In this document: piece after piece, positions 43,549-55,072 of the stretch
Numbering within the stretch: position 1 is the first letter of the stretch
Layout: each line of letters begins with the position of its first letter
Source of the DNA: Gracilaria gracilis
Taxonomy: Eukaryota; Rhodophyta; Florideophyceae; Gracilariales; Gracilariaceae
DNA: 64,000 nucleotides
Direction: 5' to 3'
Assembly (NCBI GenBank): GCA_030374805.1
Contig: JARGSG010000018.1
Location: 124,001 to 188,000, forward strand
The notes under the pieces: model-generated
Database searches by the model: none
What the model was told of the DNA's origin: nothing
The model's input: the letters and a program-made list of their open reading frames with translations, nothing else
Made by a program: the position numbers and the translations under genes

Positions 43549-44587
43549 ATTGATCAATGATGGCGCTCCGCTCCCCGTCCCGCGCACGTGCGCTGCGCTT
43601 GGTTCACAATGTCGCCAAGGCAATGTTTTTCTCCCATTGAAATTGCTTTCTTGTTGCTCCCTAGTACTGCTTCCCCTTGCCTAAGTAAACTGCATCATGA
43701 TTACCAGTCCTTTCCTCTTCTCCCTTCTCAAATCTGTTAGCATCATACAGTACCAGCACAATCTAACATAACAGAGTACCAATAGCAGTAGAGTCGAGAA
43801 GCGGCGGGCAGCGGCATCGAGCAAAAGCGCCCCGTAACAACAAAAGTGAGCAGCGGCGTGCTCATGGCGGTGCGCAATAATGCCCATCACAACCAGCAGC
43901 AGTGAAAAGAAGCGCACGCACGGCGGCTCGCAACAGCATCCAGTCCAACCACCGGCAGCGAGTAGCAGCGCACGCGTGACGGCGCGCAATACCACCCAGC
44001 CTTCTTCTCCGTTGCGGGTGGCTTGGCAGCGCGCAGCGTCGTCTGCTTCAACATATATCTCCGAACACATCTCCCTAGAGAGATGTGCTCGGAGATGTAA
44101 GAGACAATATCCCGGGGTTGTCCCGGGAATGTCCTGGGACACCCCCCTTAATTCACCATCCCCAACCGGACGAATATTATGTACATTAGCACCGCACTGC
44201 CCCAGAGACTAGACGGCCATAGACAAATACCAAATAGTGTAGTACCAGCGGCAATCGGTAAGAAGCACGAAAGAACAGCTCCAGAAACAAAATAAGATTC
44301 CAGAAAAGATTGTGTCCTTCCTATCGAGCAGAGAAATACAAACTAATTTATGATCTATTACGATACTGGAAAATCCCGGGAAATCTTTTTCCATTTAAAG
44401 TAAATATAGACAAAATAAATCTAAAACAAATTCGAGAAAAACGAATTCAAACAAAAGTAGCAGTGAATAAAGCAAAACCGGATTTTGCCGGACACCAGCC
44501 ACGTTTACACCGGATATTTCGGGATCATTCACTTATATAACCCCAGTTCTGAGCGGCACTTCGTCGATGAACCTCCCCGTTGGCGTG
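43549..44587. other. No supported gene; one strong hairpin at 44057-44096
   Basis: Frames on both strands overlap without family features; the Arg/Ser-rich ones reflect GC-rich low-complexity sequence around 43800-44040. At 44057-44073 and 44080-44096 17-nt arms (ATCTCCGAACACATCTC) pair with one mismatch. Confidence 0.4.
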
Positions 44588-44682
44588 TGGCCTAATGGTC
44601 GGGTGGGGTAGGGGAGAACGGGAGTTTGGCAGGCCCTCCCGCCCTTCGCCCAGGTTCAAGCCCGATTTTGCTTCAATTTTTT
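44588..44682 (+). ncRNA. tRNA-like locus: A box, B box and T-run
   Basis: TGGCCTAATGGTC (44588-44600) fits a pol III A box, GGTTCAAGCCC (44653-44663) fits a B box, and TTTTTT (44677-44682) fits a terminator. The distance between boxes is long for a plain tRNA and the T-stem does not pair well. A tRNA-derived SINE head or tRNA pseudogene is more likely than a working tRNA. Confidence 0.35.
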
Positions 44683-44699
44683 AACGACCATTTTCCTCT

Positions 44700-45793
44700 T
44701 CATATAAGAAATATTTGTATCAAACTAATTGACACAATCATTCCCATTTGATCCATCGCTACACGAGAACAAAGTACTGTACTTGCCGCAGCTCGATGTG
44801 CGCCGACCGAACGTTGGCCCCACTTCGTCGGAAAAGACGTTGCACGAGTAAAACGGCGGCACATACAAATGAACACTAACGCACAAGTTTTGCAGGCTGC
44901 CATACGCCATAAAAATGAACGCCGAGCGAATCGTCCATATAGGCGCAGCTGCGCTCTCTTTCCGTGCGTGGCAATGAAAGAACGCGAGACTGGTCGAGAA
45001 GGTGGGCGCCAAAAAGCCCATGGATAGGTTGCGGCGGGTGTTGGCTTAGTGCCTCGTCTTCGGTTTGGACTTAACGATGGGCGAGTATTAAGGAATGGGC
45101 AAAATGGGGCGGCGGTCGACGTGGTGGATGCTGTGAAAGAACTCTCGGCGGTAACGGAGGTGGGCGGTGCTGGTGACGACATTTGCCATTGCGCCAACGA
45201 TGACTGCTGCTCAGGGTGTTTGTGCGGCGGTGGATGGCCACTGAATGAAGGCGGCGATTGATGTCGACTAGATGAAGGTGACGTTGGATGTATGCTGGAG
45301 TCGGTGTCGGAGCACGGCGATGGTGGCGACGATAATTTCGCTGTTGACACTGCGGCGGCGTTGGATGTATGCTGGTGTCGGAGCGCGGCGATGGTGGCGG
45401 CGGTACTTTAGGTGTTGACACTGCAGCTATGGAAGAGGGTGAGCGTGAGCTGGAAGACGGCGGCACGAGCGGCAGAATGAGCGACGTTGTGGCGCGCCGG
45501 ATGCGCTGCAGACGGCGTGTTACGATGAGTGTTAACGCTAGACCTATAGGTATGAGTATCGCACGAATCGGCATCGTCGTCAACAGAAGCGAGTCGACTG
45601 AGGGTGTTTGCTAAATCATGACTACAGTACTCGTACAATCGGTCTGTCTTGGCCATTGAACTCCATGGCCTTCTTGAGCGGACCATTTGTGGGTTTGGTG
45701 AAGATGACGGTTGCGAAGGTCGGCGATGCGCTCGATGCGGATCTTCTTGCAGCCCATGTCGGGCGGAGTGGCGACGACAATAACGTTAAACAC
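44700..45793 (-). other. Unresolved Pro/Ser-rich locus, possibly a broken gene
   Basis: On the minus strand a frame starting near 45583 has a possible N-terminal membrane anchor (RAILIPIGLALTLIV) followed by basic and Pro/Ser/His-rich sequence. A second frame (45350-44700) continues similar composition. Another frame, 45021-44725, has a Cys-containing segment. An internal tandem duplication at 45285-45430 disturbs the reading. I cannot assign a product; it may be a decayed membrane protein gene or not coding at all. Confidence 0.25.
45285..45430. repeat. Imperfect tandem duplication, about 75-bp unit
   Basis: Two units each begin TTGGATGTATGCTGG and contain GGCGATGGTGGCG and TGTTGACACTGC. 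They differ by small deletions and substitutions. Confidence 0.55.
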
Positions 45794-46062
45794 ACGGCTT
45801 TGGCTTAACCGTAACAGTCTATCTCTCTAGAATGAATGACGCAATCTCGATAGTTTCTTGTAATACCGATGATACTGTCAAAAGCGAACCCCTCACCATA
45901 CTTGTATTACTCTTCGCCATACAACCAGTACTTGGATATGCAATAACTTTACATTGCACTTCGCTCTTTTCCCACCCAGTCTGTGATACCTTCATTCCCC
46001 TTTTGCACCAGGAACACATGACGAAGACTACAGTTGTTCTATACCAACAAGTAGAGCAATGT

Positions 46063-47165
46063 TTAATGCTGTACTATCGAACGTAAATACAACATATCTT
46101 CTACTATATCGATCTTGAGCTTAGACCTCTCAGAAGTTACGATCCTATCCACAACGCTGAAGTTTCGTTCCCTACTTGAAGAAGGGACTGGCGTGGCATA
46201 TATGCGCCGTGCAACTTTTGATAAATCTGGGTACAATGTCTCCTGACTGACCCAAAATCTTACAAGATTTTTTTCATGGTCTTCTTCCTTACTAATTGCT
46301 TTAAGCTGCTGAAAAGCAGCTGGAGGAACCCTCCTTGCCATATATTTCTTGAATGAATCCAGATCGCTAGCGCTGTGATCCGCAATATCGAACATATCTG
46401 ATAAGCAAAACGTCTCCGCCCCCAATTCTTTTGGTGCTATAGAATCGTTCACAACACATACTTCGTTACTGCTTTTAGTTGCATCACATTTGCGTAGAAG
46501 GCGCTTGATTAAAAGGCTTCCCTTGCCTTTGTACATATTGCGCCTAGCGGAATCCTTCACAAAACCCAACGACCGCATACGAGGATGCAATAAACTTCCT
46601 GCAATCCACAAACTATGTACTTCTATCTTTGAGAAGGTCTTCAACATTACATTCGCAAACTGCTGGCTTCGAATGTGAGGGACTTGATAGTCGTTCCCCC
46701 TAGCCATGCCCCCCGCTATCTGCTTGAGTTGTGTCTCGATCTGTTCCACCATCGCGAGTATTAAATGCATTGTACACTTCCTGTGAGGTTTTCTCCACTT
46801 CTCGGTAAATGGAAGTCGTTGACTGGAAGCTGACGCTCCCACCATACATGGCATGGTCGATGCACAGTCAGTTACAAAGGTGAAGTTTCTCATGAAATCG
46901 TCCAGCTCGCATCCGAATCTTGTAAGAAGCGCATGGTCAAAGAATCTCTCAATGCCGAGACAGACGGAGAACCTTTATCTTCTATAAGGAATATATTCCT
47001 TGAGACAAGCTCAAACTCTCTGGTTTTTGTTAGAACATGAGGCTTTCCAAACTTGAAGTAATGTGCGGTGAAGTCATAATACTTAGTCCCATTCGCGTCA
47101 TTCTTGAGGCAGTCACCTGTGTAGGACAACGCGTTTGCGCGAGTTTTGTCAATGATGACAATCAT
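46063..47165 (-). pseudogene. hAT-superfamily transposase, decayed
   Basis: Two minus-strand frames, 47165-46890 and 46893-46063, form one protein across a frameshift. FVTDCASTM fits the conserved D of the hAT catalytic core, KCTMHLILAMVEQ fits the C-x2-H motif, SLLHPRMRSLGF fits the LLDPR motif, and the C-terminus (RFWVSQETLYPDLSKVARRIYATP, SSSRERNFSVVDRIVTSERSKL) is the hAT dimerisation region. A zinc-finger N-terminus is not visible; the region upstream of 47165 belongs to the inverted repeat arm. Terminal repeats and the 8-bp target duplication could not be located. Confidence 0.8.
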
Positions 47166-47900
47166 ATACTGGCGGTACGAGGTTGATCCGTGCCAGGAGT
47201 TATATGAATTTCGGCCCTATCATGGGAAGGTTCTGACAGAAATGGTAAGTGGTACCCGAAGGGGCTGGCCAAGGTGTGGCATTTGGACTAGTTGGTCGTG
47301 TCTACACGTGGGGAATTTGGGTCTGTTCACACAGATAATTATTTCGTTTGTCGAATTTAGTGTGGCAGCTGCCGCATGGCGCTCACGTACACCACGTGTA
47401 GAGGCCTGTCTAGGCGTGCACTATATTAGTTAATCTATAGTTTAATTATCGGTTACGATATAAGAGGTGACCTCGCGGTCACTTCCACCTTCAGTAAAGA
47501 GTAACAGAGTTCGGCTCTGAACTGCTTCGCGTTCGCGAAGTGCACAACTCCGCCAGGAGTATCACCGCGTACGGTACGATTCAGCTTCATCCCTCGAGAT
47601 CGTTCAGGTACATCTGAATTGTTATATTTGTTGCCCTCGGGCTTACTTCCGTATTCGGATTCTTTTTTTCTGCATATATCTGCTTACCTATAACAAGTAG
47701 TTGCTCCGACTCTGTATAGAAGTTTCTTCCGCGTGGGTTTAATGCACACTATCGTCAACCGCCACCGGGACTGTTGCCGCTTGTCACACGCCCCGCCGGG
47801 GGTTTCCTTCTTTGGTCTCTTTATTTCCGCTTTTCTTTTCCTCTTTTCCCTCCTAGGGTTTTGATCGTTCCACGATCTCATCGCTGTCGGTTTTGCATTC
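47120..47900 (+). repeat. Right arm of the large inverted repeat
   Basis: It is the inverted counterpart of about 42050-42870, similar over most of its length with small indels. It contains the start of the hAT frame, a non-coding flank and then the first half of the D LTR. Confidence 0.6.
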
Positions 47901-48071
47901 GGATACAGAGCACCCGTTCTTTCTTACCTCCATAGGTATATCCAGTACACCTGGCGGTCTTACACCCGCATCTTCCCTGTGACGGTGGGCTCACCCACTG
48001 AGTCTGCCTCCATAGGGAGCAAGGACTCGAACGCCTTGAGTGCGTCTCCCATCACTAGGTTTTGCACTACA
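47361..48071 (+). repeat. Element D LTR
   Basis: It runs from about 47361 (TGTGGCAGCTGCC) to TTGCACTACA at 48071, 711 bp. Its right end is fixed by the PBS two nt later. The start is inferred from the TG..CA rule and is less certain. The motif GGTCTTACACCCG is at 47956-47968, 103 nt from the end, as in A-C. Confidence 0.6.
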
Positions 48072-48073
48072 AG

Positions 48074-48091
48074 TGGTCTCCCGACATAGAA
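48074..48091 (+). promoter_or_regulatory. Element D primer-binding site
   Basis: TGGTCTCCCGACATAGAA, one base different from that of B, two nt after the LTR. Confidence 0.75.
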
Positions 48092-48292
48092 CGGGCTGTG
48101 TTTCTTGTAATTCGTTCTTTCGAAGGAGAGTACTTGATTGAGAAGTGTGTTTTCGTGGTTCTTTCGAAAAGATACTGGTGAACATTGGACTCTCTGGGAG
48201 TTGTTTTTGTTGGTTGATTGTTTTCTCTTTGGAAGTCTCGAGATCTCTCGTTTATCTGAGTCCGCCTTAATTCGCCGCGCCGTGGTTACGGA

Positions 48293-50321
48293 ATGTCTCC
48301 ACCTGCTCCGAATTCTCTGAATGGTTCCGCTCAGAACGATGGAGTGCCTCCACCTAAGCCTTCGCGTTCCCGTGCCTCTGCTCCAGACGGATCTCCTGAT
48401 AATGAGCAGGTCTCGGTACACCGAAGACCCGGTTCAGTCATATCAGAACCAATGGTCGCCTCCTCAGCAGGAGCTCCTCCTATTGCAGGTATTTTTGGTG
48501 CCGAGAGGCCAACAGTTGTGGTTGAATCCCCTGGTTATTCTATCTCGAGGCTCAACTGCGTCTCAGTCAGCTCGTGCAAAACTCGTTATTAGAGGACCTG
48601 CAGACAATCAGGCGCCAGCTTGAGGAAGCCATGGTGCGTGATGTCACGAATGACATTCGTGTCTTACGTCAAGACGTGAATTTCATATTGGAAAGTCTGG
48701 ACCCCAGCTCCTTTTTTGAAGCCTATCATTCCTCCATTCAGGAGCATCGTACGGAAATCACCGGTTTGAATGCTCGTATATCTACTCGGGAAGAGATCAT
48801 CCGGATGGATAACGCGAACGACGTGAGAAAAGTTGGGAACGAAGTAGTTTCGAGACGGTTGAATCACCGCTCCCCGGTCCACGGGAGCCACAAGTCCAAG
48901 AAGGAACTACATTACGACTCGGAATCGTCTAGTTCAGACTCTAGTGTTCGCTCTGCGAAATCATCGTCTTCCGGTTCGTCGGATAGCAATAACCACCGCG
49001 CTCGACATCGGGGTCGGTCTCGTGAAACGAGTTCGAAGGCGACGTTTGCTACTCAGGAAGTACTTCGCTCTCGTGAGAGAGGTAGACGTCATCTTGGCTC
49101 AAGGACTTGAAACCAACGAATGTTTTATACAGCAAATTGTTATCGTATCGGTATTATCGATTAGCTAATCGAGGTGAGATGATACCCCAACGATGAAAAT
49201 AAGAAGTCCGATGTGAAAATCCTGAGATATAAAGATGTACCTCTGATATCCGGTGGATGTCCGAAGGATGCTCGTAAATGATGTTCATGAGATGCTCAAA
49301 TGAAATGCTGCTGATGTACAAATGATATACCCATGATGCCCAAAGTGATATCCGTCGGATGCCGTGATGTCCGCCAGACGCCCCAAAGATTTTGGTACAT
49401 CATTGGGATATATCTTCGTGCATCACTGGGATAACTTTATCGTAGACTGAGGGCGTCATCTGGATGGACTAATGTTATCATTTACGCTCATCATACGTTC
49501 GTCTTGTGTAGGTCTTTCGGACGTCCTGGATGAGCAGAAAGTATGCCAAGGATGTCCTTCAGATGTACGCTTTTTGAGTCCATGGGACATCCAAGGTACA
49601 TCACTTTTCCTCTCTGGGTTAGACGATTCGTTATCAGACCGTACTTCACGGAGCACCGGGAAGGTGAAAGATCATATCAGGAGACTGAACATCGTATTCA
49701 CGAAGAAATTCGATGGCGGAGATCCAATCATGGTCCTAGACTTTCTCGCCCGCATTGTGCAGGAGTCCGATATACTTGGTATGAGTGAAGCTCAAGCGTT
49801 TCTCGCTTTACCCTGTTTTTTGTCGGGGATGCCTGAAGATCAGTTTAACTCGGTTCGAGGTTCATCCCGGGCAGCAGAGGGAGGTTTGACGTGTTGGCCT
49901 GAAGCGGTACAGAACCTACTCAGGTCCTACGCAACCGGGAACGCGATTCATAACGCGACGCTCGCTCTACGAGATACGAAGCAAAAGCCTGAAGAAACCG
50001 AAACGGCTTACTCAACTCGTTTGAATAAAGCGTTTCATCGCTGTGGAAATGTGTATTCCACTCAGGAGAAATATACGATGTTCGTGGAAGGTTTGGATCC
50101 TTCAATCAAGGCCTTGGTGGCGCGTTACCGCGAAGAGAAGAGAATAAGTACCTATCTAGAATTAGTCCAATACGCCCAGGCAGAGGGTGAAGTTCTTCAT
50201 GCTTGACGTCCAGAAAAACCTCGCCGCTCGAAGGCCTCACTCGTTGACGAGCAGTCACCGTCTCTCTCCCTTGTCCATGGGAATTCCGTGAACCCGGATC
50301 AGGATAATGTCCACTTGCGAA
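48293..50321 (+). pseudogene. gag: Element D gag, frameshifted and interrupted
   Basis: The N-terminus MSPPAPNSLNGSAQNDG is in one frame. The coiled coil (LEDLQTIRRQLEEAMV... to STREEIIRM) and Ser/Arg tract follow in another (48574-49110). A third frame is needed for KDLKPTNVLYSKLLSYRYYRL. There an insertion of about 450 nt (49165-49618) interrupts, after which DRTSRSTGKVKDHIRRL... continues to 50206 (GSSRAAEGGLTCWPEAVQNL). The reading is lost at a TGA after VLHA and the sequence ends at the junction near 50322 before the zinc knuckle. Confidence 0.8.
49165..49618. repeat. About 450-nt insertion rich in GATGTCC-type motifs
   Basis: It separates two contiguous parts of the conserved gag domain (after YYRLAN and before DDSLSDRT by comparison with B). 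Short motifs such as GGATGTCC, GATGTAC, GGATGC and their complements recur dozens of times in both orientations. There is no coding content. The hairpin element at 43202-43548 also contains GGATGTCCGAAAGAT, so they may be related. Confidence 0.5.
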
Positions 50322-52299
50322 TCATTGTCTCCGATTGGCCATCGGTGTGCGGGTGGGCTGCGGTTGAAACATTACTGCGGATGTTGAGTAGCTGGATCAG
50401 AGACTTCCAGAACTTCGATGGGACCTTCGGGTCGCGATCACTTACGAGTGTATGAAGGACGCCATGCTTCGAGAAAAAGTGTGCTTCAAAAAGGTAGAGC
50501 GTGTACTTCGCCGTGCCCTCCTTGGTCTTAGGGATGAATATTCCTTGCTTTGAGAGCTTATCAACCATAATCAAAATGGCATCAAAGCCAGTAGTGGTTC
50601 GAGGAACCTCTGTGAGGAAGTCGAAGGTCACGACTTCCCAACAACGGTTAGGGGTAGGGATTGGCTGAAGTAATCCCTGCGGTGGACGGTGTAGTGACTT
50701 ATTGGACTGACACTTTTGGTACGAGCGCACGTACTGAAGGAAGTCCGGATATATTCGTGGCCCGTATACGTAACGGTGAGCGGAGTGGTATGACTTGTCA
50801 GCGCCAATATGGCCTGATCCATGGAATTATTCCATAACAATCTGTCTCAATTCTTTGGAAGGGACGTACAAGCGAAGAGAGCCAGTTCCAATCCAGTACA
50901 ACAAGCCATCAGAGACACTGTAGTTGCGCATTTTCTTCTTTATCTGGGTGGGGGGATCGGAATCAGGAGATTGAAGGGCATCGCGCATTGCCGTCGCGAA
51001 GGTATCAGTCGCGTATGTCTTACATACCGCATCCTTTATATTAAGGATACGTATTGCGAGGGACTGATGCTGTGGGCGAGCGTGATCCGGTATGCGACTT
51101 AGGGCGTCGGGTACCTTGTTACTGCGCCCAGGTACGTGTCCGACTTCGAAGCTGCACTCCTGGGTCTCATCGAGCCAACGACATTGACTTCCAGTCAATT
51201 TAGGCTTCGTGTTGAGATATCGAATTGGTTCGTGATTGATGCGCAGGATGAAATGGCGTCCACGCCAATACGGGACCCATCTCCGTAGAGCGATCATGAC
51301 AGCCAGTAGTTCTTGGTCGACAGAATCCCACCGTGATTCTCTCTCCGGCAGGCGGTGGGAGAGGTAGGCGATCGGCTGACCGTCCTGGGGCAACGTGGCC
51401 TTAACTGCATGCTTGGAAGCGTCCGTTGTCAGGACGAAGGTTTTCTGTAAGTCGGCATGGGCCAACACCGGAGCAGAAGTTAGGGCGGTTTTGATTCGGC
51501 GGAAGGCAGATTCTTGCGACTCAGTCCATTGGAACTGTCGCATCTGAAGTAGATCAGTGAATGGGCGGCGGATGTTTGCATATCCATGGATGAAACGTCG
51601 GTAGAAATTAGTTGGGCCCACAAAATGCTGTATTTGGCGAATATTCGTAGGTATCTGCCAGTCGTTGATGGATGGAGTCAACCAATCCTGGGTAGAAACG
51701 CCTTGATCAGAGACGTGAAACCATAAGAAGTCGACTTCCTTGAAACCAAAGCGACATTTGCTCAGCTTTGCGTAGAGCTGGTGCTTACGGAGTGCGTCGA
51801 ACAACCTGCGCAGGTGTTTCTGGTGTTCTTCAATTGATTTGCTGTACACCAAGACATCGTCGATATACAGCACCAGACATTCACCCTTTAAATCCTTCAA
51901 CACGGAAGAGATCAATCGTGAGAATGCTGCTGGGGCATTGGTAAGACCAAAGCACAGAACTTTCTATTCAAAAGAGCGAAAGCTCGTTCGTATGGCGGTC
52001 TTGTGGCAATCCTCGTCACGAATACGCATCTGGTGATACGCTCCGACGAGATCGATCTGCGAGAAGATTTGGGCTCCCGACACCTGGTCTAGCGCTTCAT
52101 CGATTAGCGGGAGCGGTGTTGAGTCAGGTATGGTGATTCTGTTCAAAGCCCGGTAATCGCAGACCATGCGTAACTGACCCGATTTCTTCCTTATAAAGAA
52201 GACAGGTGCTCCGTATGGCGAAGAAGAAGACTGTATGAGTCCTTTTCGTAGGAGCTCATCGAGCGTGTTGCGAAGAAATTGAAGCTCATCGTTGGACAA
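50322..52299 (-). pseudogene. pol: Element F RT, RNase H and integrase
   Basis: A single frame from 52299 leftward with stops at 51966-51964 and 50829-50827. RT shows KSGQLRMVCDYRALNRIT, FSQIDLVGAYHQMRI, LCFGLTNAPAAF and VLYIDDVLVYSKS (YIDD). RNase H shows TTDASKHAVKATL, QPIAYLSHRLPERESRW and QELLAVMIALRRW. Integrase has a zinc finger in which one Cys reads Tyr (RSYQKC), then the D of VTFDFLTEVP, the D of VSDRDPKV and the E of DGQSE. The frame upstream of 52299 shifts in a run of seven G/C bases near 52320, so the link to protease is broken. Confidence 0.85.
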
Positions 52300-52406
52300 G
52301 CGAATGACAGGTCGAACTGGGGGGGTTGGTCCTCTTTGAGATTTATTTCGAAATCATGTTCCCGACGCGGCGGGAGTCCGTACGGAAGTTCTTCTTTGAA
52401 TAAATC

Positions 52407-52913
52407 CTAGTATTCGTCGAAGATTGGTGCCAATTCAGTATGGCAGTCCACAGCCGTGAATGAAGGCTGCAAGCGCCCAGCAAAGAGCTCGCAAGCGCGT
52501 TGCTTCACGATCTTGCGCAGGCTCTTGAAGGAGATGATCTTCAGTACTGCAGGCTTCTGTCGTATAGAAGCTAGAGTTCGCTGGCGTGAATAGACTGTAA
52601 CTCTCGAGCCATCTGCGCGCTTGGTGGTCATCTCGTGAGTTTTCCAGTTAGCCTTTAGATTCAGCACACCAAGCCACTCTCGTCCTACGGTAACCTGTGG
52701 AAGTCCATAGTGGTCGTCGTTCATGGCGATGACGAAGACCGACAAGTCGGTGGACGTGTCGTGGAGGCAAACCGTAGCACTGGTCTCGTGCAGTATCGGA
52801 ACCAGGCTGTGGTCATCAAGTTGTGCAGAAGTGTGGTTAGAGTTCCGAAGAAATAGTCTACATCGTTCAGCTGTGGTTGGTGAAATGAACGCATGTGAAG
52901 CACCAGGGTCCAA
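52407..52913 (-). pseudogene. Element F protease region
   Basis: The frame begins MDPGASHAFISPTTAERC, corresponding to the retropepsin active-site loop (usually D-S/T-G-A-S; here D-P-G-A-S), with VGREWLGVLN downstream as in gypsy proteases, and it ends LAPIFDEY before a stop. The Pro in the active-site triad may impair it. Confidence 0.65.
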
Positions 52914-53084
52914 GTGGAAGGCAAGCGTTGTGCCATTAATACTGCACTTCTAGATCATGTCATCCGTGCGGTCCGCGTTGAGCGCCGAGAGACATGGAGT
53001 AGGGACAGCGCGGGTGGCACGAGCCGCACAGGCGTGGGGCGGCGTTAGGTTTTTGCGTTGTTCTTCAGTGGCCGCTTCTCCGAG

Positions 53085-54343
53085 GCAGATGCCACTGTTG
53101 CTCGACACGGGTGTTTAGGATCACTTCATGGATTCTTCCCGCACTTCATGCATTTTTCATGGCTTCGTTAGGTGTCAAGTTCCAAACGGTTTTGGTAAGC
53201 GACCGGTCCACAGGTGTCGGCGTCTTGGTCCTTGCTGATAGAACTTTCTTTCAGCGGCTTCGAATGCTTCCGATAGAAGCGGTGAGTGCGATTGCCCTCG
53301 TTACTGCCATTTGTGCCCTTCTTCGACGGTTGGGAGTGCTTTGAAGATGCTTCCCAACGCTCGGAGATGTTTACCGTGCGTACGAAGTTGAACACTTCTG
53401 CGATCGATGCGGGCTGGCCAGCGGTATACCTCTCTGAAAGTTTCTTCTTGAACAATGTCTGAAGACTGATCTGGAAGAAGGTGAACGTTTCACTGATTGG
53501 CGTCGCTCATATGTCGGTAAGGTCTCTGAATTTTGTTATATCGCTTTCCAGCGAACTCGTCATGCGCAATTTGATCAGTGAAAGGCGAGCGTTGGCTTGC
53601 TCATTGGCCGGGACGAACTCTTCAAGCATTGAAGATTGAACCTGCTTCAGCGAGTAGAAGTACTGACCCGCGAGCGTAATGCGGGTGTAACAAATGTCTG
53701 CGTTATCGCGGAGCAGACATATGGCGATGTCAACTTCTTCCCGTGCGGCGAGTCTGGGACACAGGTTCGCCACTTTGCCAATGCTGGAGATAAATGAACG
53801 AACCTTCGTTGATGGTCGTTCATGTTCTCGGCCATGGTAAGGGATGAAGTTTGACGACTTCAGCACTTGGGGCGGGTTGTGCGATGGTTTCCGTTGTGAA
53901 GGTAGGTCAACATCTTCTTCGATTTCTGCGCGGCCAAGGTCGGGTTGTGTTTCCATTCCGAGTGCCGCAGGGGCAGTGCAATGTGATTGCGGCGCGAAAT
54001 GGGCTTAAAGCGAAGAGAGTTGTTCGGTGATAGCGTTGATCGATTCCTGTTGCGCTCTTAGTGACGTCTGTTCACTTCGCAAAAGGTCTAGCAGTCGGGC
54101 GTTGGCTGGTTCCGCATGAGCGGCAGGGCACGAATCATTGCGGGTGATTGTGTCAATCTGCGAAGAAACATGCGAGTTGTACTCCAGTGGGACGACAGTA
54201 TATCGTGCAGCCGAGGGCGCGGCCTCTGGCTTTGTGGACCCATGAGATTTGTCTCGTATACTTTCAGAGGACCTTGGACGAGTGTCGATGGCTTTGTTTG
54301 GTCGTGAGCGCGTTCCCAATAGTGCTTCTGAAGCGAGCAGCAT
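53085..54343 (-). pseudogene. gag: Element F gag
   Basis: Three adjoining frames (54343-54005, 53956-53507, 53455-53168) show a charged N-terminus with a Gln/Glu-rich helical stretch (RSEQTSLRAQQESINAITEQ), a gag-like helical domain (IAICLLRDNADICYTRITL, LKLRM-type repeats), and a degenerate C-x2-C...H...C knuckle after 53168 (KCMKCGK, then a stop, then KHPCR). It differs from the gag of A-E. Breaks at 53957-54004 and 53456-53506 are frameshifts or stops. Confidence 0.6.
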
Positions 54344-54470
54344 CGTGTGGGTTGCGGTTGTTGGGCCAGTTCCTAGCGGAGGGAACTGATAAAGAAGCTA
54401 CCAAATGTAATACGATAGTGACGTATTGTCAGGGTTTCGTGGTCGTCGTCGTGGATCGGGCTGTTCTGAC

Positions 54471-54486
54471 GGATCCACTGCCACCA
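54471..54486 (-). promoter_or_regulatory. Candidate primer-binding site of F
   Basis: On the minus strand TGGTGGCAGTGGATCC starts one nt after the inferred LTR end. The beginning resembles initiator-Met-type sites (TGGT..CAG..), but the match is short. Confidence 0.35.
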
Positions 54487-54487
54487 T

Positions 54488-54647
54488 TGTTTACGTAGTA
54501 GAATAGTTTCTCAATAAAAGCTACCGTTCTAGTCTAACATCAGTACGATCACTAGGCAGGAGCTAACCTCTCAATTTCTAATTGTGGCGTCAGCGCTAAC
54601 GTTCCGCAGAAGGTATCTGTACGTTCTATTACATGTTGCGTGTGACA
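54488..54647 (-). repeat. Candidate short LTR of F
   Basis: On the minus strand the segment starts TGTCACACGC and ends ACGTAAACA, follows the TG..CA rule and sits directly upstream of the candidate PBS. No second copy is in the window, so this is an inference from position only. Confidence 0.3.
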
Positions 54648-54659
54648 CAAAAGCGGAAG

Positions 54660-55072
54660 ATATTGATCTGTGATTGAACCAAGTTACTCAACCTCTGAAG
54701 GTGCTCGTCAGGCATGCCATTGCTTCTCGCGTCTTCTATCATAGACATCGTAGCGTCTACAACTTCTTCATGCTACGTGGAGTCAATGGGGTCCAGTACG
54801 GATTGGTCAGGGATTGGATCTTCTTCGGCTCTGGCTGCGACAATGTCCACCCGAGGCCGTCCTTCTTCAGAGGAGGCGTTCGTGGCTCTTTTTGGTTCAA
54901 GCGCGAGATCATGAGTCGTTGGACATATCCACCACCGCTTCCGTCAACATTCTCTACCCCAGCGCAGTCGATGCCATAGAGTTCCTTCCGTCGTCCGTCC
55001 AGTATAGTGCTGGGGTTGGCTCGAAGACGCTTCAGGACTGGAGTCCCGATGAGTTACTTCTCATATGCCAGA
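54660..55072 (-). other. Coding-like remnant downstream of gag G
   Basis: On the minus strand a frame with stops reads segments such as DLALEPKRATNASSEEGRPRV and EDPIPDQSVLDPIDS, then MSMIEDARSNGMPDEHLQRL. It looks like decayed protein sequence continuing element G; no family assigned. Confidence 0.3.

Larger units (their letters stand above)
47361..50322 (+). mobile_element. Ty3/gypsy retrotransposon D, only LTR to gag left
   Basis: LTR, PBS and most of gag of the A/B/C lineage are present. The sequence stops abruptly near 50322 in the region just after the gag capsid-like domain and continues as the integrase of an unrelated element on the other strand. Confidence 0.75.
50322..54647 (-). 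mobile_element. Ty3/gypsy retrotransposon F (different lineage), 3'-truncated
   Basis: Reading right to left: short LTR (about 160 bp), PBS, gag, protease, RT, RNase H, integrase cut just after its catalytic Glu. The remaining integrase, any chromodomain and the 3' LTR are missing at the junction with element D. Sequence and primer site differ from the A-E group. Confidence 0.75.

Noticed and set aside
43681-44142. 153-residue minus-strand frame
   Set aside because: Opposite strand is equally open over GC-rich low-complexity sequence; no domain, signal or conservation clue.
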